A stretch of DNA of 64,000 nt from Paenibacillus thiaminolyticus (GCF_007066085.1 NZ_CP041405.1:3631001-3695000), one strand, 5' to 3'; positions 34,249 through 43,502 are shown, counted from the stretch's first letter. Numbers and translations: made by a program. The notes: generated by a model from the sequence alone, not told the origin.

Positions 34249-34566
34249 ATGAACGGAACATCCAGTGAACGATGCCCCCGCTTCGACAAAGCGATGAGCA
34301 TTTTGAGCCAACGGTGGACAGGGCTTATCATCCATCAATTGCTGGCAGGCCCGCAACGCTTCTGCACGATGGAATCGGCAATCGCGATTAGCGGACGGGT
34401 CTTATCCGAACGATTGAAGGATCTTGAGCGCGAAGGCATCGTGCGCCGCGAAGTTTATCCCGACACGCCGGTGCGCATTGAATATTCTTTGACGGAGAAG
34501 GGACACGCACTCGAACCAATCATTCGAGACATTGAAGCTTGGGCAGCGCAATGGATCGAGCTATAA
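34249..34566 (+). CDS. catR: HxlR/DUF24 redox-sensing repressor, CatR-like
   Basis: A 105-residue winged-helix regulator. The N-terminal CPRFDKAMSILSQRWTGLII holds the single redox Cys (C9) conserved in YodB/CatR, where quinones or disulfide formation abolish binding. SGRVLSERLKDLEREGIVRR is the recognition region and TPVRIEYSLTEKG the wing. TATAAT at 34221-34226 gives its -10 and GAGGTGATGG its RBS. Divergent from catDE with a shared operator. Confidence 0.9.
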   Translation: MNGTSSERCPRFDKAMSILSQRWTGLIIHQLLAGPQRFCTMESAIAISGRVLSERLKDLEREGIVRREVYPDTPVRIEYSLTEKGHALEPIIRDIEAWAAQWIEL

Positions 34567-34602
34567 CCCGCCGCTGCGCTGCGCCTCGTTGCCGATAACA
34601 TC

Positions 34603-34635
34603 AAAGCCGGATCTCCTGCTGGAGACTCCGGCTTT
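34603..34635. terminator. Bidirectional terminator between catR and SASP gene
   Basis: AAAGCCGGA-TCTCC-TGCT-GGAGA-CTCCGGCTTT stem with flanking T/A; serves the convergent genes. Confidence 0.85.
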
Positions 34636-34659
34636 GTTCGCTTGCGCGCCTATGAATGG

Positions 34660-34947
34660 CTACGGCGTCGGCTTCTTTGTAAGCTGCTCTTGTGCAAGAC
34701 GAATCATCTCCCGCACCATCGTGCCGCCAATCCGGCCCCCGACGCGCCCTGCCGACTCCGTCGACAACTCTCCGTTGTCTCCCGGCTGCAGCGGCACGCC
34801 CAACGTCTTGGCAACCTCGTACTTAACGTCGTCCGGCCGGTTCGGATCAACGGCGAAGCCTTCCTGCCGCATCACTTCCGCCTTGAACGCATTGACGCCC
34901 TGCTCTGCTCCGTTCACGAGCAGCCTTCTTCGGTTCCTGCGGGCCAT
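34660..34947 (-). CDS. Alpha/beta-type small acid-soluble spore protein
   Basis: A 95-residue SASP that coats and protects spore DNA. The family core is present: MRQEGFAVDP..., KYEVAKTLGVPL (GPR protease site region E-V-A) and GGRIGGTMVREMIRLAQEQL. AAGGAGG lies 7 bases before ATG 34947. It shows that the organism sporulates. Forespore-specific sigma-G control is expected from the family but was not identified in sequence. Confidence 0.93.
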   Translation of the reverse strand: MARRNRRRLLVNGAEQGVNAFKAEVMRQEGFAVDPNRPDDVKYEVAKTLGVPLQPGDNGELSTESAGRVGGRIGGTMVREMIRLAQEQLTKKPTP

Positions 34948-35083
34948 CATCCTGCCTCCTTGCCAGTATAAAGTATGAATCCTTCATACAATGGCCCGGA
35001 AGCGGCCAAATTATGTGCCTCGCGCGCACTCTCCTTCCTGCCCGTCCATACCGTTCTCCACACGGCAGCGCGGCGCTCCGGCC

Positions 35084-35626
35084 TTAATACGCGTAATGCA
35101 TCGTTATTTTCGTAATGAACATAACCGCGTGATCGTCTTTGTCGGTAAATGTGTCCAGATGGATATCATAATAAAAGCGATCGCTCAGCCGAATTCGATA
35201 TGTCGCCCGATCCGGGCTCTCTTGGGACACTTTTTCGACCAGATGATCGTACAGGCCGTCAGCGCCCTTCTCTTCCGGAGGAACGAGATTATTTAATTTC
35301 GTGGCCACGATCGTCTCGGCATGATTGAGCCACGGATGATGTCCGCCCTCCAGCGCCTTCAACGTGTCCGTGCCAATGGTCGTGATCTCTCCGTCCGCAT
35401 AGAATGGAATCTCGGGTATTGCGCTGTACTTGGCCAGATCCAATTCGTAAATGACAGACTCCGTCATTCGAGGCGGATTAGCCGGCTGTGACTCCAGCCG
35501 GGAAGGCGCGTTGGCTTCACCCTGTCCGGGAGACTGCTGGAGATTCCCGTCCTGACGGGCGCAGGCCGCAGCAATCAGGACCGCTCCGAAGAACAGCATT
35601 ACAGTGAGACACCATGTTTTCTTCAT
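35084..35626 (-). CDS. Putative lipoprotein of unknown function
   Basis: A 180-residue protein with a lipoprotein signal (MKKTWCLTVMLFFGAVLIAA then lipobox AAC22), a Pro/Ser/Gln-rich linker (about 25-55) and a globular part ending DDHAVMFITKITMHYAY. The body contains ALEGGHHPWLNHAETIVATK. No domain recognised. Stands alone; 35627-36060 upstream holds only an LRR remnant. Confidence 0.75.
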   Translation of the reverse strand: MKKTWCLTVMLFFGAVLIAAACARQDGNLQQSPGQGEANAPSRLESQPANPPRMTESVIYELDLAKYSAIPEIPFYADGEITTIGTDTLKALEGGHHPWLNHAETIVATKLNNLVPPEEKGADGLYDHLVEKVSQESPDRATYRIRLSDRFYYDIHLDTFTDKDDHAVMFITKITMHYAY

Positions 35627-35661
35627 TCTTATCTTCTCCGTTTCCTTACGCTTTTGGTTAC

Positions 35662-35990
35662 CTAGGTCTGCCGAAAACCCAAGAAGGTCAAGCGTGGCAA
35701 GGGTTGTAGCGGACGAATATCGATGAAGGCATTATCGCAAATGCTGAGGGAACGAATATGAGGTATGCTCTCAAGAAATGATAAGTCCGACAGACTCTCG
35801 ACCAATTCAACTTAAGCGATCCAAGCTCCTGGAGAGACGATAAATCGGGTATAAGCCGCGCCTTATCGAAGCCGTTCCTTCGTAAAGTGCCCTACTGGAA
35901 TTTTACGGAAATTAACTAAGGAAATCAACCTAAGTTTGTCACCTAAACAATTTTTAAGCGATCGGTAGATGTATTTCAGCAGCGTGAGAA
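35662..35990 (-). pseudogene. Leucine-rich repeat gene remnant
   Basis: Three frames must be joined: KLRLISLVNFRKIPVGHFTK, then DKARLIPDLSSLQELGSLKL, then ESLSDLSFLESIPHIRSLSI continuing to RPLQPLPRLTFLGFRQT and a stop at 35662. Each fragment has LRR spacing of Leu/Ile. At least two frameshifts and no start are visible. Decayed LRR protein gene. Confidence 0.65.
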
Positions 35991-36060
35991 TGTGTCCTTC
36001 GTTCATCGGTGTGATAGTATGGGAAAAGGGAGTACATACCATTGTTTGAGGTGAAGTATC

Positions 36061-37299
36061 GTGAAAAATGAAATTATTCAACGATTTACAACCTACGCCA
36101 AAGTCGATACCCAATCGAATGATGACAGCCAGACATGCCCGTCGACACCGGGGCAACTGGATCTGGCCCGCTTGCTGGTGGAAGAACTGCAAGCGATCGG
36201 CATGCAGGAGGTTACTCTGGATGAGAACGGTTATGTCATGGCCACGCTGCCGGCCAATACGGACAAGGACGTACCGACGATCGGGTTCCTCTCCCATCTG
36301 GATACGGCGACCGATTTCACCGGAGCCAACGTCAACCCGCAGATCGTCGACAATTACGACGGGAATGCAATCGTCTTGAACGAGGCGCTCCAGGTCGTGC
36401 TGTCGCCGGCTGATTTCCCGGAATTGGCCAATTACAAGGGCCATACGCTAATTACGACGGACGGGACGACCCTGCTCGGCGCGGATGACAAGGCAGGCAT
36501 TGCCGAGATTATGACCGCGATGGCCTATCTTATCCAACATCCGGAGATCAAGCATGGCAAGGTGCGGGTCGCCTTCACCCCGGACGAGGAGATCGGGCGG
36601 GGGCCTCATCGCTTCGATGTCGCCGCCTTCGGCGCCAAGTACGCCTATACCGTGGACGGCGGCCCCCTCGGCGAACTCGAATACGAGAGCTTCAACGCGG
36701 CACAAACGAAGATTACGGTCAAGGGGACGAATGTCCACCCCGGATCAGCGAAGGGCAAGATGATCAATTCGGCCAAAATCGCCATGGAGCTGCATAACCG
36801 GCTTCCAGTCGAGGAAGCTCCTGAATTCACCGACGGCTATGACGGCTTCTATCATCTCATTTCCATCCAGGGAGATGTGGAGCAGACCGAACTGCGTTAT
36901 ATCATCCGCGACTTCGATAAGGCCAACTTCGAGGCCCGCAAAGCGAAGCTCGAAGCGATCGTGAAGGAGCTCCAGGGCAAATTCGGTGAAAAAAGCATCA
37001 TTCTCGCCATGAAAGACCAATACTACAATATGAAAGATAAGATCGAGCCAGTCAAGCATATTGTCGATATCGCCTACCAGGCGATGAAGCTGGCCGGCGT
37101 CGAGCCGATCATTACCCCGATTCGGGGCGGCACAGACGGCTCGCAGCTCTCCTATATGGGGCTGCCGACACCGAATATTTTCACCGGCGGAGAGAACTAC
37201 CACGGCAAGTTCGAGTACGTCTCTGCTGATAATATGGTGAAGGCGACAGAGGTCATTATCGAGATTATCAAGCTGTATGAGCAGCAGGCTGCGCAATAA
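36061..37299 (+). CDS. pepT: Peptidase T (aminotripeptidase)
   Basis: A 412-residue M20B zinc tripeptidase, of usual length. Metal ligands lie in [13 protein letters not shown] (HxD), [28 protein letters not shown] (catalytic Glu pair) and the C-terminal [16 protein letters not shown] 36061 follows TTGAGGTGAAG. It releases the N-terminal residue from tripeptides in the cytosol. Monocistronic, with a terminator at 37309-37358. Confidence 0.96.
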   Translation: MKNEIIQRFTTYAKVDTQSNDDSQTCPSTPGQLDLARLLVEELQAIGMQEVTLDENGYVMATLPANTDKDVPTIGFLSHLDTATDFTGANVNPQIVDNYDGNAIVLNEALQVVLSPADFPELANYKGHTLITTDGTTLLGADDKAGIAEIMTAMAYLIQHPEIKHGKVRVAFTPDEEIGRGPHRFDVAAFGAKYAYTVDGGPLGELEYESFNAAQTKITVKGTNVHPGSAKGKMINSAKIAMELHNRLPVEEAPEFTDGYDGFYHLISIQGDVEQTELRYIIRDFDKANFEARKAKLEAIVKELQGKFGEKSIILAMKDQYYNMKDKIEPVKHIVDIAYQAMKLAGVEPIITPIRGGTDGSQLSYMGLPTPNIFTGGENYHGKFEYVSADNMVKATEVIIEIIKLYEQQAAQ

Positions 37300-37308
37300 A
37301 GCATGAAC

Positions 37309-37358
37309 AAGGGGCTAACCCGTATCTGTCACCGTTCGTGACGATGGGATAGCCCCTT
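37309..37358 (+). terminator. Terminator after pepT
   Basis: AAGGGGCTA / TAGCCCCTT arms with an inner GTCACCGTTCGTGAC hairpin. Confidence 0.75.
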
Positions 37359-37418
37359 GCTATGCAGGCCAGCCTTGCGGCCCGGTCAGGCTGCTGTCAT
37401 GCCGCGCCATGCCACGCC

Positions 37419-39368
37419 TCAACAATGCATATGACGCGCAGCTTCCTCCCAGGGCACGCTGTAACCCTGCCCTTTGGCGCAGAAGATAGAGGCTGAGGTG
37501 TAGAGAGGATCCGCGTCTTTATTGTACGCCATCGTCTCCATAATCTCCTCGGCATTATGGCAGCGCTCATATCCGCCGAAGCGCAGCTGCAGCATTCCCT
37601 TGCCCTGGGTAAAGGCGGCCAGCTCGGCGCTGTAATTCATAAAGGTGGCCACCGGCGCCTTGCCCGTTATCACCACCTGCCCTACGGCGAACTCGGGCGG
37701 ATCGAACCGGCCAGACGCCTTCTGTATATCGGTCATGACACGTCCCATATGCTCGGACGCGACCTTCACCTTCACCTCATAGTACGGCTCGAGCAGCACA
37801 TTGTCCGCCTGCTCCAGACCTTGCCGGAGCGCCCGGTAGGCCGCCTCGCGAAAATCGCCGCCGCTCGTGTGCTTATTATGGGCCCGGCCCTTCGTCAGCG
37901 TCATCATGACATCGGTGACGGGGGAGCCGGTCAGCAGACCATGGTGATCCCGTTCCAGCAAATACTGCTCAATGACATGCTGGTAGTTGACGGTGAGCAC
38001 GTCAGGATGGCACTCGTTCCGGAATACGATCCCACTGCCTCTCGTACCGGGCTCCAGCCGAAGATGCACCTCCGCGTAATGCCCGAGCGGTTCGAAATGC
38101 CCGCATCCTGCCACCGCCGAAGCAATCGTCTCCTTGTACAAAATGTCCGGGGGCCCGAAGGAGATATCGATGCCGAACCGCTCCTTGACCAGACGCTCCA
38201 GCACCTCCAGCTGAATGACGCCCATAACATGAATATGAATCTCCTGCAGCGCCTCGTCCCACTGAACCTGAAGCGAAGGATCTTCGGCATCGAGCAAGCG
38301 GAAGCATTGAAGCACCTCCTTCACATGAAGCGAAGTCGGAAAGATGACCTTCGACGTCAGCATCGGCACCATCTCGTATGCCACCCGATCGTTCACCGCG
38401 CCCAAGCCTTCCCCCGCGGCCGCCGCCGACAGACCAGTAACAGCGCAGATCTGGCCGGTCTCCGCCCGCTCGGCATTGTCATATTTGCGGCCGTTCACTA
38501 TTCTTATTGAGGTCACCTTCTCGGCGATCCGGTCCGGTCCGGGGCCATAGCGGATCTCGTCCCTGACCTGCAAGGATCCGGCCAGCACCTTAAGATGAGT
38601 AACGCGAGTGCCGTTCGCGTCATAGCGGATCTTGTATACCCGGGCCGCGAACGGCTGGTCGTTCAGGCCGCCCCCCGGCGTGAAGGCATCCACCAGCTGC
38701 AGCAGATCGGTTACGCCCACGTCCTGCAGGGCGGATCCTGCGGCGCAGGGGAACAGACGATGCGTCCGAATCAGGTCGGCCGCCGCGTTCCGCCATATAT
38801 CCCGATCGTATTCATCCTCCATATAACGTGCGAGCAATTCCTCGTCGCGTTCGGCCAGAAAGATAACCAGCCCGTCATTCCATTCCGCTTCGCCGCAGGC
38901 GGAGCTCATATCCACCGCGTCCGGCGTCAGTTGGGCACGAATTTCGTCCAGCACCCGCCCAGCATCCGCTCCGGTCCGATCCGTCTTATTGATGAAAAAG
39001 AAGACCGGCACCCGATGGCTATCCAGCAGCTGCCAGACCGTCTCCGTATGGCCCTGCACCCCCTCCACCGCGCTGACGACGACAATCGCGGCATCCATCA
39101 CCTGGATGGCCCGCTCCATTTCGGCGGAGAAGTCGACGTGCCCCGGGGTGTCGATCAACGTGTAGATGCTGCCATTGTATGTCATCACCGCCTGATCGGC
39201 GAAGATCGTAATGCCCCGTTCCTTCTCGATCTCATGACTGTCCATGTAGGCATCCCGGTTATCGACCCGCCCCCGGCTCCGAATGCTGCGGGTATGGTAC
39301 AGCATCTGCTCGGCCAGCGTCGTCTTCCCTGCGTCTACATGGGCAAATATGCCGATTGTTCTATGCAT
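37419..39368 (-). CDS. TetM/TetO-like ribosomal protection GTPase
   Basis: A 649-residue translational GTPase of the EF-G-like tetracycline resistance family. G1 AHVDAGKTT (residues 9-17), G2 region KERGITI, G3 DTPGH, G4 NKTD. Domain IV/V follow with the EF-G-like GSGIVFRNECHPDVL. Length and the missing EF-G insert fit Tet(M)/Tet(O)-type proteins, which eject tetracycline from the ribosome. No leader-peptide attenuator like that of tetM is apparent. Chromosomal family members may instead protect against other antibiotics, so resistance is not proven. Confidence 0.85.
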   Translation of the reverse strand: MHRTIGIFAHVDAGKTTLAEQMLYHTRSIRSRGRVDNRDAYMDSHEIEKERGITIFADQAVMTYNGSIYTLIDTPGHVDFSAEMERAIQVMDAAIVVVSAVEGVQGHTETVWQLLDSHRVPVFFFINKTDRTGADAGRVLDEIRAQLTPDAVDMSSACGEAEWNDGLVIFLAERDEELLARYMEDEYDRDIWRNAAADLIRTHRLFPCAAGSALQDVGVTDLLQLVDAFTPGGGLNDQPFAARVYKIRYDANGTRVTHLKVLAGSLQVRDEIRYGPGPDRIAEKVTSIRIVNGRKYDNAERAETGQICAVTGLSAAAAGEGLGAVNDRVAYEMVPMLTSKVIFPTSLHVKEVLQCFRLLDAEDPSLQVQWDEALQEIHIHVMGVIQLEVLERLVKERFGIDISFGPPDILYKETIASAVAGCGHFEPLGHYAEVHLRLEPGTRGSGIVFRNECHPDVLTVNYQHVIEQYLLERDHHGLLTGSPVTDVMMTLTKGRAHNKHTSGGDFREAAYRALRQGLEQADNVLLEPYYEVKVKVASEHMGRVMTDIQKASGRFDPPEFAVGQVVITGKAPVATFMNYSAELAAFTQGKGMLQLRFGGYERCHNAEEIMETMAYNKDADPLYTSASIFCAKGQGYSVPWEEAARHMHC

Positions 39369-39590
39369 CCTGACACCTCTCGTAGCGGATTCATTGATTT
39401 TTGTGCTTTCATGTCACGCATGTTCCATCGCTAAAGAGCTGTTCCCATCATAGCACAGAGATCGCGGAGGCATCACGGGTCGCACCAGATATGCTGGCAT
39501 CCGTCCGTTCTTCTATATAGCCGGCTCAACAGGCAGGCCGCAGCTGGACTTCGGCAAACACCCCCTAACACAGGGTGCGCCGAGACTATG

Positions 39591-40145
39591 CTAGGATGCC
39601 GGATGGATGAAAGCGTCCAGCCGCTCCTTCTGAAGAAGATGGTGGCGGTAATGCATCTCCGGCATCGCGAACCATTCGGCCGCATTCAGCGCGCCGAATG
39701 CCGGATGAGCCGCAGTCTGCTGCAACCGCTGCGGAGCGGCATCCTGCAGCGATGCTCCGATCTCGTGCATGCGGCGTCTTGCTTCCTCCAGCTTGGCGGC
39801 AAGCTGCTCCTTGCTCTCCGGCTGCGGAGGCGTATACTGCGCACCGGCCGGCACCCGAATACGCACCGGCGGGAAGCTCCCCTGTTCGAACACGGACTGG
39901 CCGGCCTCCGTCTTCTCTCCATTCCCCTCGCTGGCGCCGGGTTCCATGCACTGCTCCGCATGGCGAAGCTGCATATCGAGAGCGGAATGGGCCAGATGCA
40001 GGTACATCTGGCCAAGCGACCACTCGTCCTCGGCCGGCTGGCGCCGCAGCTCCTCCATACTATACTTGTCCAGCTCCCGCGCATAATGCTCCGTAATCTC
40101 GTCGAACCGTACCAAAATATCCGTAATGCTCATGTTCTTGTTCAT
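39591..40145 (-). CDS. DinB-superfamily protein
   Basis: A 184-residue four-helix-bundle protein: ITDILVRFDEITEHYARELD, then EWSLGQMYLHLAHSALDMQL with the metal His, and the C-terminal EMHYRHHLLQKERLDAF with HxxxHH. DinB/YfiT proteins bind Ni or Zn and act as thiol transferases. It shares strand and a ~60-bp gap with the WYL regulator gene upstream, which may control it. Confidence 0.82.
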   Translation of the reverse strand: MNKNMSITDILVRFDEITEHYARELDKYSMEELRRQPAEDEWSLGQMYLHLAHSALDMQLRHAEQCMEPGASEGNGEKTEAGQSVFEQGSFPPVRIRVPAGAQYTPPQPESKEQLAAKLEEARRRMHEIGASLQDAAPQRLQQTAAHPAFGALNAAEWFAMPEMHYRHHLLQKERLDAFIHPAS

Positions 40146-40208
40146 AAAATCATCTCCTCGACTACTGAAGTACTGTCAGTATACGGGAGGGCTCCTGACA
40201 GCAGTATG

Positions 40209-41156
40209 TCAGTAGCGATCTGAGATTCTTTTCGCTTCTTCGCGAACCTGGCGGCGCAATGAATCCGGCTCCAGCACGACGACATTCCCGCCCCAGCCGA
40301 GCACCCACGTCAGCAGATCTTCAGGCCTGCGGACGCGGCAGGTGACCAGCATCCCCTCCGGACAAGGCTCCGCCGCTTCCATGTAGTAGAGATTGGATTC
40401 CGCCACTCGATCCGCGATGCAGGCGTCTACCTGCAAGCGGACCCGGACCGTCCGATCATCCGGAGGCGTGTAGTCCGACAGGCGGAAATCCGGCGGGAAC
40501 ACGAACCGTTCTTCGCGCACAGCCAGGTCGCTCATGCGCGATAGCCGGAAGTGGCGAATCGCCTGGCGCAGATGACAATAGGCAATCAGCATCCAGACGT
40601 TGCGGACGAGCACAAGTCCGTAGGGGGCAGCATCACGGATACTGTCCCGGTTCCCGGCATCATCCGGTGCGGCCTTCGTATACCGGAACCGAATCATGCG
40701 CCTGTCCAGTATCGCTTGATGCAGCCGGTCGAGGCGCTCCTTCTCCGGCCCCCGGCTCGATGCCCGCTGCTCGGAGAGCAGCCGGATGGCGCGGCGTGCG
40801 CGATCCGCCTCTTCGCGGACAGGCTGCGGCAGAAGGACTTCGATCTTGCGCTGGGAAGCCCCGGCACATGCGGCGTAGCCGGCAGCGAACTCCTGTGTGA
40901 TGAAGTCGGTGCCGATGAGGAGAGCGACGGCTTCCTCCACGGTGAAGCTGACCGGAGGCAGGAAGTACCCTTCCACCAGCGTATATCCCTGTCCGGGCGT
41001 GCCGGCGATCGGCACACCCGCTTCGCTCAGCGCCTGGATGTCCCGATAAATGGTCCGCACGCTCGTCTCGAATGTCGCCGCCAGATCCTCCGCGCGCCGG
41101 AGTCCGCAGCGCTGCAGCTCGAGCACTATCGCCAAGAGACGGTCCGTCTTGTTCAT
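40209..41156 (-). CDS. HTH-WYL (YafY family) transcriptional regulator
   Basis: A 315-residue regulator with an HTH (MNKTDRLLAIVLELQRCGLR, EDLAATFETSVRTIYRDIQA) and a WYL-type domain (about 145-220) containing RFRYTK, YGLVLVRNVWMLIAYCHLRQ and RHFRLSRM. It is related to the 30732-31649 protein but clearly distinct. Probably regulates the adjacent DinB gene. Confidence 0.88.
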   Translation of the reverse strand: MNKTDRLLAIVLELQRCGLRRAEDLAATFETSVRTIYRDIQALSEAGVPIAGTPGQGYTLVEGYFLPPVSFTVEEAVALLIGTDFITQEFAAGYAACAGASQRKIEVLLPQPVREEADRARRAIRLLSEQRASSRGPEKERLDRLHQAILDRRMIRFRYTKAAPDDAGNRDSIRDAAPYGLVLVRNVWMLIAYCHLRQAIRHFRLSRMSDLAVREERFVFPPDFRLSDYTPPDDRTVRVRLQVDACIADRVAESNLYYMEAAEPCPEGMLVTCRVRRPEDLLTWVLGWGGNVVVLEPDSLRRQVREEAKRISDRY

Positions 41157-41339
41157 GCTCCCCTGTCCTCCCTCACGTCTCGAATCGAAATTGGTGTAAT
41201 CTCCATTGTACCCACAGCAGAGCCGAAATGGCGAGAGGCCATTAGGGCTTTGTTCCGGCTAACGGACAAGCCCTCTGCTTTTTCTCTCCCTTCCTTCTGG
41301 ATGATATTTACATCGAGGAGAATTCATGTTATTATTTAA

Positions 41340-41355
41340 TTACGTAATTACGTAA
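41340..41355. promoter_or_regulatory. Perfect 16-bp palindrome before the HTH-ATPase gene
   Basis: TTACGTAATTACGTAA, its own reverse complement, 23 bp before ATG 41379. The position suggests an autoregulatory operator of the encoded ArsR-type HTH (inference). Confidence 0.55.
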
Positions 41356-41378
41356 AATAATAAAAAGGTTGTGAGAAC

Positions 41379-42518
41379 ATGGGGAACCGGAATTACGGAG
41401 CGGAGCTCGATGCACTGCAGTCCCAACTGAGTGAGATCCAACATCTCGTGAAGCAGCTTGCTGAGCTGCAATCGGAGGTGGAGATTCATATCGAGGAGGG
41501 AGACCTCGGTTCAGAAGACACGCCAAGTCACCCGAGCGAAGAAGAGGAAGCCGGGGGTATCCTGTACTCCGGCCGCTATCGGGGAGAGAAAGGAAGCTGC
41601 CGATGGACGCCGCAGGAGAGAACGGTCCGGCAATTGCTCGATCTGGACGGGGAGAAGGCGGCCAAGGTGTTGGCCGCCCTCGGGCATAAGCAGCGAATCG
41701 ATATTCTCAAATCCGTGTTTGCCGCTCCACTTACCGGAGCCGAGCTGGTCGAACAGCTCCATATGGGCACAACCGGCCAGTTGTACCACCATCTGAAGGC
41801 GCTGCAGGGAGCCGATCTGCTTGTCCAAGAGGAACGGGGCGGCACGTATGTCATTCCTCCCCACCGCGCCCTTCCCCTTCTTCTGCTGTGGGCAGCCGCT
41901 TCCGAGCTGCTCGATGCGAGCGACTATATCGCCCTGACCGAAGCCCGGAACAATGCAGGCGACTATTTAGGAAGCAATCAGAATGGATACGACCCGCTCC
42001 ATTTGGTAACGGCGCTCATCGAGAACTCGGTCCAGGAGCACCAAGCCGGGCACTGCAGCGAAGTGCATCTCTTCATGCACGATGAGGGCAGCGTAACCAT
42101 CGCCGACAACGGCCGGGGCATCCCGGTTCAGGCCTTCGCCCACGCAGACAAGACGCCGCTGCAGGCAATTCTTACCGACATCGGCCGCACCAGCCCAAGC
42201 GCCTTCATTACGGCGCCCGGCGCCGGGCACAGAATCAATGCCGCCGTCGTCAACGCGCTCTCGCACAGGTTGACGGTCGAGATTCGCCGCGGCGGCAGCA
42301 TATTCCGGCAGGACTTCAAGCATGGAATTCCCCAGACCGGATTATTGACGGTAGGGGAGACGCGGGAGACCGGCACAAGCATCACCTTCCTGCCGGATCG
42401 GGATCTCTTCCGCCTTCCTGTGTCACCGGAAGCTCTGAGCCGATATACCCGCTCCGTCTCCGAGGCGAACCCCGGGCTGAACATCCGGCTTCATCGGAAC
42501 GAATTGCGGCAAGCCTGA
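41379..42518 (+). CDS. ArsR-type HTH fused to GyrB-like GHKL ATPase domain
   Basis: A 379-residue protein of unusual architecture. Residues 8-38 look coiled-coil; about 90-175 form an ArsR-type winged helix (KVLAALGHKQRIDILKSVF, TTGQLYHHLKALQGADLLVQ). Residues 205-345 match the GyrB/ParE ATP-binding fold: N box LIENSVQEHQAGHC, G1 DNGRGIP (D243), ATP-lid APGAGHRINAAVVNALSHRL and TGTSITFLPDRDLF. Aligning to GyrB DN(A/S)IDEALAGHC puts Ala212 where the catalytic Glu42 should be, so it may bind but not hydrolyse ATP. No topoisomerase domains follow. A palindrome precedes the gene. RBS AAAGGTTGTGAG is weak. I infer an ATP-responsive transcription factor. Confidence 0.8.
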   Translation: MGNRNYGAELDALQSQLSEIQHLVKQLAELQSEVEIHIEEGDLGSEDTPSHPSEEEEAGGILYSGRYRGEKGSCRWTPQERTVRQLLDLDGEKAAKVLAALGHKQRIDILKSVFAAPLTGAELVEQLHMGTTGQLYHHLKALQGADLLVQEERGGTYVIPPHRALPLLLLWAAASELLDASDYIALTEARNNAGDYLGSNQNGYDPLHLVTALIENSVQEHQAGHCSEVHLFMHDEGSVTIADNGRGIPVQAFAHADKTPLQAILTDIGRTSPSAFITAPGAGHRINAAVVNALSHRLTVEIRRGGSIFRQDFKHGIPQTGLLTVGETRETGTSITFLPDRDLFRLPVSPEALSRYTRSVSEANPGLNIRLHRNELRQA

Positions 42519-42664
42519 CTGCGGCCGGCCCCCTCTGGCAGGAGGGGGATTCCCCTGCACGTCTGGCTCATAGGGGCACGTCCACTTGAAGAATGCGCTG
42601 TGCCCGGAGCCGGACTCCACCGGACAAGCGTGTAACCCCGAACCAGTAAAAGGAGAGCTCAGTA

Positions 42665-42940
42665 CTAACCCTGACGAAGGATGGCTTGGAGTAATTCCGC
42701 GACAGTAACTCCGCCCATCTGTTCAGCGACCTTATCGGCCTTGGTTTTCCTGCGGATCGATCCGACAAGGACAATTTCTACAGCCTGATTGCGATCGAGC
42801 AGGACAGAGTCGACTTGCAGGGCATTGGTCAACAAACCAACGATGACCGCAATTTGTTGCGGGGACAGCTTGGGACCGGCGTTCGTTTTTCTTTTGTTGT
42901 TGCGGTTGTTACTCCCACTCTTCGCCACGGATGTCACCAT
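42665..42940 (-). CDS. Small basic protein of unknown function
   Basis: A 91-residue protein with a basic, Asn-rich start (SGSNNRNNKRKTNAGPKL) and a globular part LSPQQIAVIVGLLTNALQVD ... VGSIRRKTKADKVAEQMGGV. It lies 5 bp downstream of a 40-residue membrane protein gene and is probably co-transcribed. No family recognised; the coding character is supported by composition and the tight arrangement. Confidence 0.6.
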   Translation of the reverse strand: MVTSVAKSGSNNRNNKRKTNAGPKLSPQQIAVIVGLLTNALQVDSVLLDRNQAVEIVLVGSIRRKTKADKVAEQMGGVTVAELLQAILRQG

Positions 42941-42945
42941 CCATC

Positions 42946-43068
42946 TTAAATTATTATCGTTTCCAGCCTACCTCCGCCTTCTTCAGCTCCAAGACCTATA
43001 AAAAATGAAGTGAACACAACAATAAGCACAATCGCGGTAATGGTTCTCACCGTCTCATCTTTATCCAT
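42946..43068 (-). CDS. 40-residue single-helix membrane peptide
   Basis: MDKDETVRTITAIVLIVVFT then SFFIGLGAEEGGGRLETIII. One transmembrane helix with an acidic N-terminus. GAGGAGGG six bases upstream makes translation likely. It forms a two-gene unit with the 91-residue gene, whose ATG lies 5 bp after this stop. Confidence 0.65.
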   Translation of the reverse strand: MDKDETVRTITAIVLIVVFTSFFIGLGAEEGGGRLETIII

Positions 43069-43430
43069 GAAGAACCCTCCTCTCGCATGAAGGTGGTTAC
43101 TTCATCATATGACAATATCGCTCCCGCGTACCGGATATCCGGCAATTTAGCGAGTTTGTCCGTCGGCGAATCGCCCCTCCTTGCAGGTGCTCCGTTCACC
43201 AGCAAGTCCCGCAACGCGAGCCTGCATGATCCCGCCTCCTGCCTGCCGAATCTGGCTATGCAGCCGCCCGCAAGGCTTCGTTGAGTTGGCAGGGCTGGTT
43301 ATGTCCGAGGAATTGGCTGACCGGAGCGGATCGCCGCGGTCTGCAAAGCGAACGGGTAATGGCCGAGTACGTGGGCGTCCAAGCATCGCAATACGATCGT
43401 CATGCCAGCGAAGCCATTTATAGAAGAAAA
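43069..43430. other. Intergenic region without a recognised gene
   Basis: Contains the promoter side of the 43068 gene. Several overlapping open frames exist, none with a convincing RBS or family match; possibly decayed coding DNA (for example around 43290-43420). Confidence 0.4.
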
Positions 43431-43456
43431 GAGACCCGCGTTCCGCTGCGGGTCTC
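43431..43456 (-). terminator. Terminator after the FAD protein gene
   Basis: GAGACCCGC/GCGGGTCTC stem. On the minus strand it is followed by TTTTCTTCT, 47 bp after the FAD-protein stop. Confidence 0.8.
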
Positions 43457-43502
43457 TCAGTCTGTCCGGCTCCACTCGGGATAACCGTCCCCTTCCTGCC
43501 GG

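Noticed and set aside
39369..39590. tetM-like attenuator leader before the ribosomal protection gene
   Set aside because: No short leader peptide with consecutive terminators could be recognised.
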